DNA from: Welwitschia mirabilis
Taxonomy: Eukaryota; Gnetophyta; Gnetopsida; Welwitschiales
DNA length: 64,000 bases
Assembly (NCBI GenBank): GCA_051453625.1
Contig: JBOZIK010000001.1
Span: forward strand, 127,527,136 to 127,591,135
Reading direction: 5' to 3'
Position numbers and translations under genes: made by a program. Below the pieces are notes generated by a model. It was not told the DNA's origin. It saw only the letters and a program-made list of their open reading frames with translations, and searched no databases. Positions 59,501-64,000 of this stretch are shown here, one piece after another. Numbering within the stretch: position 1 is the first letter of the stretch; every line of letters begins with the position of its first letter.

Positions 59501-60338
59501 GACTAATAGGTCATGTTTTGACCAGTGGCAGGCTGACCTTATAGAAGAGGAAATGATGTCTAATTAATCTATAAATGATGGTATGATGGATGATGGTATG
59601 ATATACTGGATAATTTTTATGATGAGGTCATGCAAATGCCTAGAGGAGGGCACACCTAGATAGTGGCATTATATGAGATTGATTTACATGACCTATATCT
59701 AGGCAAGCTAGCATTATTTATTGACTTACAAGATTATGTTCTCATAGTAGTGGTTGATGAATGGTTGAACTTAAGCTCCATGGGATAATTCTATATCTAT
59801 TTTGTATAAATATATATTATACGATGTTTTCTATGGATTTATATGGATGTCTAATTTACTAGATTTAGCATTTCGTTACTTAGTTTACTCACTGATACTG
59901 ACCACTTGAATTCATCATACACCTATGTGTATTATTAGTAACAAAGACAAGGTTTAAGATAGAACTATGTTTGGTTTGATTTTTTTTAGATAGGGATACA
60001 TAAGCATGATTGCTTGTAGTAGCTTAACCAACCACTTGACCTCAACTTATGTACTTTTATTGTGTATTCCGTATTATGAGTTATACACTTTGTTTGTGTG
60101 TTTTCTATTATGACCTTATATTTTGATTTTGTATTTCAAATTGAGTTTTCTAATTAAAGTAGACTATGTTATTAGTCAGGTGAGCTATCATCATAAATTT
60201 TTCTTCAGGGTAGCCTGTGGTTTTAAGAGTATGTCTTCAATGAATCTAACTAATCCACTATGTTAGTTAATTTAGTACATAATTAATAAACTTTTAAAAA
60301 AACAGGTGTAATTTGATTGTAGTTTTTTATATGCTACA
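53566..60338 (+). repeat. Giant LTR copy 3, uninterrupted
   Basis: This 6,773 bp copy starts TGTGATACCCTACTTTTGTC and ends TATATGCTACA. It is the most complete of the three. Non-coding throughout: short frames such as 56643-56885 (minus) are not kept open in copy 1. It carries an 84 bp tandem duplication near 54903-55068. The sequence stops exactly at the LTR end; no PBS follows, so this is the outer end of the array. Confidence 0.85.
54903..55068. repeat. 84 bp tandem duplication in giant LTR copy 3
   Basis: TTTTGACAGATAAGTCTG occurs at 54903 and 54987, each followed by ATCCTTTTAGATTTTAT and CCTTTTCTTTAAATTTAAT. Copies 1 (32195) and 2 (41245) have one unit only, so the duplication arose in copy 3. 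Confidence 0.85.
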
Positions 60339-62428
60339 AAAATTATGAGGTTAAAAATCTCCTGATCATTTTTGAAGTAGAATGTATTCCTCAAGTTATA
60401 AAAGTTGGTTTAGCTTATTTTGGTCTAGTCAGCCAATGTTTTGTATTGGTAAGTGATATAGTTTCGCATGTTCTCTGTCAATTTTTCATCAATACCTTAT
60501 CAAACAGCTTCTTTAGCAAGAGTATGATCATGTGTTAATATTTTTTTTTCATAACTATAAATCCACATGGTTAACATAAAATTTTCTTTCCAAATCATCC
60601 ATGACTGATCATCTTAAAGAGTGACTCTAATATTGGCCATAATCCTAGTGGTAAGAATGGGTATGAAAGACTCTGACAACCATTGAAACTTACCATTTGA
60701 AGATGATGTCGAATATGCTATGATGAAAAAAAGGATGAGTACCAAAAGAGACTTAACAAGCTATAAGTAAAGTCGAGAACCAAAGGGATCTTGCTCTCAT
60801 TCATAACTAAAAGCAATCTATCCATCACATAAAGAAATCTTATCAAATCCAAAAAGGATATAAGACAAGAAGATCAAGAGATGATATGGTCATAAGAAAA
60901 GGGATCTTGCTTTCATCCACAATTTCAAGTAATCTATCCAAGTTATAATGCAACTAAAGAAAAGGGACAAAAATATGACAACATAGAGATATAGTTATAA
61001 TGAAAGGGAATTAAGCCTAAAGATCAAGTGGTCTATCCAAAACCACAAATTGTAATAACCAAGGAATCATAACAATTAGTGAAATCCTATGCACACAAGA
61101 AATAAAAACAAAGGTACTTTATTTAAAAGTTCTTACAGTAAGTGAGGTAACTTTTAACACAAGGGGACCTAAATTGATTATTAAATGATGACAATGCTAA
61201 AATTGGTTAATTTTAAAGTCTTCTTTCAAATTCAAGTAGTGATCATGTCTTCTCCAAGAATGGTACCCTTATCTCGAAAAGGGAGTAAAAAGATAAAATG
61301 TGAATCACGTTAATGAATCTTTTAAGTCATCAGCCAGTTTTGGTTACCTCAGCTATATACCCCTATTAAAAAAGAGTATCATAAAATGTTGGCAATTTAT
61401 TTATATCTTGGACTTAGTAAATTTCAAAATTTATTAAACCTATATCCCTTGGTGATGAAATCGAGGTAGATCCTACCATTGTTCCTTTAGCATTTACCCA
61501 ATAGACAATCCATTATCAAAGTGTACATGGGAATATAGACCTTAAGGTGCCCAAGACATTTCCACTTAGAGAGACATAACTCTTCGAATGGCTCAAACTT
61601 CATAGTTATGGCAGTTAAGACTGCATAATATGCTTTAGAAGGCAACGTAAAGCCTGACACAGATCTCTATCTATGTAAGGCTTATTGTGTCCACCACCAA
61701 CCAAAACTTATTGCTAATAAAAACATTAATTATTTAAGGATTGAAAGACAACTTTCCTTTTTATTACTGTACTTAAATAGGAGTAATAAAATTATTAATT
61801 ATGAAGAGAGAGAAAAAGACCAACACAGCAAAAGGGACTAATTTTGGTATAGTTAAGCTTAGTAGATCTTGCTCACCACCCAACTTACCTTAATTTATTC
61901 AAACCACAAAAATAATCAAAGAGAAATGAAAAAAACAAAAAAAATCAAGTCAAGGGATCTTACTCCACATTCCAACTTAACTTGATAAGAGAAATTTGAC
62001 TTACAATAGTGGAAAAAAACCCAAAAATCTTTAAAAAAACTCTAAAAAAGTGTAAATAGGAGCTCATAAAGTAAGGAAAAGAGCTTAAAAATTTTGCTTA
62101 ACATCCCAACTTTATTTGATGAGAAAAAGTGAGTTTTGGATCTACAAGTTTGAAAAATACCTAGAAAAAAATAGAAAAAGAGCTTTAAATGCTCAAAAAT
62201 CAAAGAAATGAATTAAATTATGCATGTGCACAAAAGAAAGCTAATGGCTAAACAATTGCTAGCTAAACTACATGTCTGTAGAATTGGTAATGGATGAGAA
62301 ATTGTTCAAAAAATTACATGTGGGCAAAAATGGAAAAATGACTAGCATAAAGTTGAAAAACATTACATGTGCATGTAAATGGAAAAATGGCGAACACAAA
62401 TTTAAATAAATAAAATCGTCATAGACTA
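60339..62428. other. Unassigned DNA with recurring GGATCTTGCT motif
   Basis: No protein family could be recognised on either strand. GGGATCTTGCT or a close form occurs at 60785, 60901, 61864 and 61964, with a weak fifth near 62085. Two copies are followed by CACCCAACTTACCTT- and CATTCCAACTTAACTT-like text, suggesting diverged ~100-120 bp repeats. The region lies on the internal side of the PBS at 63291, so it may be the interior of that minus-strand element. Confidence 0.4.
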
Positions 62429-62500
62429 GGCTTAAACTTATGACCTCCAAGTTAATGACTAAAAGCCTTAACCACTACATTAAGCGATGGTGGCTAATTT
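62429..62500 (-). repeat. Decayed tRNA-like pol III promoter (SINE-like)
   Basis: On the minus strand an A-box-like TTAATGTAGTGGTTAAGG (around 62467-62483) is followed about 30-40 bases later by GGAGGTCATAAGTTTAAGCC (62429-62448), a decayed GGTTCGAATCC-type B box. The spacing fits a tRNA head. The text resembles tRNA-derived plant SINE heads. No cloverleaf was verified, and no SINE tail or target duplication was found. Confidence 0.35.
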
Positions 62501-63290
62501 TATATGCTAATAAAAACCATAAAAAACATTGTGTGTTGCCTACAAGTAGCATAGTAGAATAGTCTCGGATTGGGCAGGTGAGAGAAGATGTAGACAGAAG
62601 AGAAAAAGATAACTAATGAATAGCAAGTAAGACTAGTGAGAGGACAGCACAAGTGGAAGGTGCCAATCCATTATACCAAAGGTATGTGAAGCATAGCGGA
62701 GAGAAAATAGCCGTAATAATGCATAGTTGTAGGCTAATGAAGTGATAAGAAAGGTGGGCAGGGATAAGTCGTAGTAGCAAAGCCTGACAAGTGGAGTGTA
62801 GAAGTCGGGGCATGATAGGGCACTAGTAGATTACAAGAGGAGTAAGGCATGACCATGAGGTAGATTGAAACTATGACAATAGATAGGTACATAAGCAGAC
62901 TGTGAGAAGAGACATGTCCCCTTTTGTTTTTACAAAAATGAATTTTATAAAATAAAACTTTAAAAAATAAGCACCTCCTTTTAAAAGAAATAAATTTTAT
63001 ACTTTACCTCCTCTTCTTTCAAAAATAAATAATATGGCTTCTTTTCAACAAAAATAAGTTGTATTTTGCCCCTTCATTAAAAAATTTTGGATTTTTCTTT
63101 TAAAAGAAATACTTTTAGAAAAAAGAAAAATAAAATATAGTAAAAAAACAATAAGGCTAGGAGAGAAAAAGAAAAGGCCAAAAGAGAAACTCAAGAAGCC
63201 CTTGAAGAGGATCCAAAAACTCCAAAGAGGCCTCAAGAAGTCTCAAATTTCAAGGATAGTAAAAGACAGATACACAAGGTCTCCTCCAAA
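62501..63290 (-). other. Leader-side interior of a minus-strand copia-like element
   Basis: This DNA precedes the PBS at 63291 and is purine-rich on the plus strand at 62570-62900 and 63120-63240. The minus-strand frames at 62613-62813 and 63045-63236 have no known motif and follow base composition. No gag was identified. Confidence 0.35.
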
Positions 63291-63302
63291 GATTTGATAC
63301 CA
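63291..63302 (-). promoter_or_regulatory. Primer-binding site of a copia-like element
   Basis: The minus strand reads TGGTATCAAATC, two bases from an LTR end CAACA. It is a tRNA-Met-type PBS with two changes after TGGTATCA. The layout (CAACA-AG-TGGTAT) is the same as in the gag-less element at 20613-22962. Confidence 0.65.
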
Positions 63303-63304
63303 CT

Positions 63305-63480
63305 TGTTGAAAAATAGAAGAGCAAAAAATATGAGCTAGATTTCCCAAAAATTAAATCTTTACTTCTCCAAAATATTCTCTATTTTTTATCACAAAGAAG
63401 ATCTTGCTTATAAAGGCAAGCACCCCATTAGGATTTCACTACAGTTTTCACATCCCCCTAGCCATAGGACCATGGTGCGC
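63305..63480 (-). repeat. 5' LTR edge next to the PBS
   Basis: It starts TGTTGAAAAATAG at the PBS side. On the minus strand CCTTTATAAGCAAG near 63408-63420 is a possible TATA region. The far end is not defined since no partner LTR is in the window. Confidence 0.4.
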
Positions 63481-63906
63481 ATACAAATCTTAGTAAGTCA
63501 TTATAGTCAAGTTTCTTTAAGATTCCATTATTTACTAACTTTTATCTCTATGAAGATATGTTTTAATTCTTTATACCAAAGATTAGAGGAGTTTTCATTA
63601 ATAATATCATATTTATTACCCCATTTCTTTATCATGTAGAGTTAAAAGATCACATTTAAAAGTAGGGTCTAATTTAAATCTACATAAGTTATTAAGCAAA
63701 ATTTCCAGAACCACCAACTTGCTATTTTTCATAAAAACAATAGTTGAATCATGAAAATTAAAAAAATATCCAATATAAATAAATCTTGGAATAGAAATCA
63801 AATTTCTAGAAAATGATGGAACATAAATGATATTTTCAAGATATAATAGAAAGCTGGATTTTAAGGCAAGCCTATAATTTTCCACTACTTTCACATGTAA
63901 ATGCAA
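63481..63906 (-). pseudogene. Broken copia protease/GAG-pre-integrase fragment
   Basis: The minus-strand frame 63906-63616 reads VVENYRLALKSSFLLYLENI, then IYVPSFSRNLISI, GYFFNFHDSTIVFMKNSKLV and ILLNNLCRFKLDP. This matches the plant copia segment LYVPSxSRNLVSxSKLDxxGYSFxFGN. After a shift, NENSSNLWYKELKHIF (about 63550-63590) corresponds to the GAG-pre-integrase NExSSxLWHxRLGHIS; the first His of the zinc motif is Tyr and the GH is KH. It is separated from the LTR edge to its left by no clear boundary, so it is probably a different copia copy. The remaining 63907-64000 continues upstream but cannot be read reliably. Confidence 0.75.
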
Positions 63907-64000
63907 CTAGTTTTCTGGATAAATGCCTTATGCACTTTATGATGGTTTTTTGAGGTTTAGAAGGCCCTACATAATAATGGCGATGTAAATTGTAGTAGTC

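Larger units (their letters stand above)
30974..60338 (+). mobile_element. Giant-LTR array: LTR-int-LTR-int-LTR with minimal interiors
   Basis: Three direct long repeats begin TGTAATACCC, TGTAATGCCC and TGTGATACCC (30974, 39954 and 53566) and end in ACA (39833, 53444 and 60338). They are separated by 120 and 121 bp that begin with a tRNA-Met-type PBS and end with a polypurine tract. The uninterrupted third copy is 6,773 bp. Copy 1 is about 7.2 kb after removal of an inserted element; copy 2 is broken by an Athila-like insertion. There are no coding motifs in the repeats. Termini and PBS/PPT style match Del/Tekay-like Ty3/gypsy elements. The five bases flanking the array (TAAGT and AAAAT) match only at three positions, so a target duplication is not demonstrated. 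Confidence 0.8.

Noticed and set aside
30974-60338. Reading the giant repeats as ordinary satellite DNA
   Set aside because: The junctions coincide with a PBS, a polypurine tract and TG/CA termini, which a satellite would not need; kept as an alternative fate, not the main call.
62613-62813. Minus-strand open frame rich in Leu and Cys
   Set aside because: No motif was recognised and the plus strand is purine-rich here, which gives open minus-strand frames by composition.

Overview
The window is land-plant repeat DNA with no recognisable host gene. By eye it is roughly three quarters A+T. It is filled with nested LTR retrotransposons that are all broken by stops and frameshifts. The plant assignment rests on the families seen: Athila-like and Tat-like Ty3/gypsy with plant-type primer-binding sites, a Del/Tekay-like chromovirus, SIRE/Maximus-like Ty1/copia gag genes, and tRNA-Met-type PBS (TGGTATCAGAG) in several elements. 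Many lesions are TGG to TAG, TGT to TAT or CAA to TAA changes. That pattern fits long-term deamination of methylated cytosine. The species cannot be named; strongly AT-drifted genomes such as some gnetophytes are only one possibility.

Layout from left to right. (1) 1-4710: a minus-strand Athila-like element with gag, retropepsin, leader, tRNA-Asp-like PBS and 5' LTR, plus a block of leader-type repeats at 1-300. (2) 4711-7950: the 3' part of a minus-strand Tat-like element (RNase H, integrase, 3' region). (3) 7951-19812: a minus-strand Del/Tekay-like element with integrase, RNase H, RT, protease and gag in order, a 3' LTR containing a ~2.65 kb direct tandem duplication, and only ~80 bp of the 5' LTR. 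(4) 19813-27095: two plus-strand SIRE-like copia 5' ends. The second LTR-gag is inserted in the gag of the first, and the first LTR is split by a 2.35 kb gag-less element. (5) 27096-30973: a further LTR-like block, a broken ORF resembling the plant 'putative transposon protein'/Athila ORF1 family, and unassigned DNA.

(6) 30974-60338 is the most unusual part: three direct copies of a ~6.8-7.2 kb LTR separated by two internal regions of only 120 and 121 bp. Each internal region has just a PBS at one end and a Del/Tekay-like polypurine tract at the other. LTR copy 1 contains a 1,657 bp minus-strand TRIM-like element with near-identical-length LTRs and three 122 bp repeats. LTR copy 2 is interrupted by a second Athila-like element (42276-51094) and lost about 2.1 kb at the junction. 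(7) 60339-64000: unassigned internal DNA with recurring motifs, a decayed tRNA-like pol III promoter, a copia PBS/LTR edge, and a minus-strand copia protease/pre-integrase fragment.

No gene here looks intact. The interest lies in architecture and non-coding sequence: the giant-LTR array, decayed GACGTC-type palindromes shared by several LTRs, nested GTCATC/GATGAC dyads kept at matching places in two Athila-like copies, and one G-rich tract that could form a quadruplex. All boundaries were read by eye from repeats, PBS and polypurine tracts and carry an uncertainty of a few bases or more.
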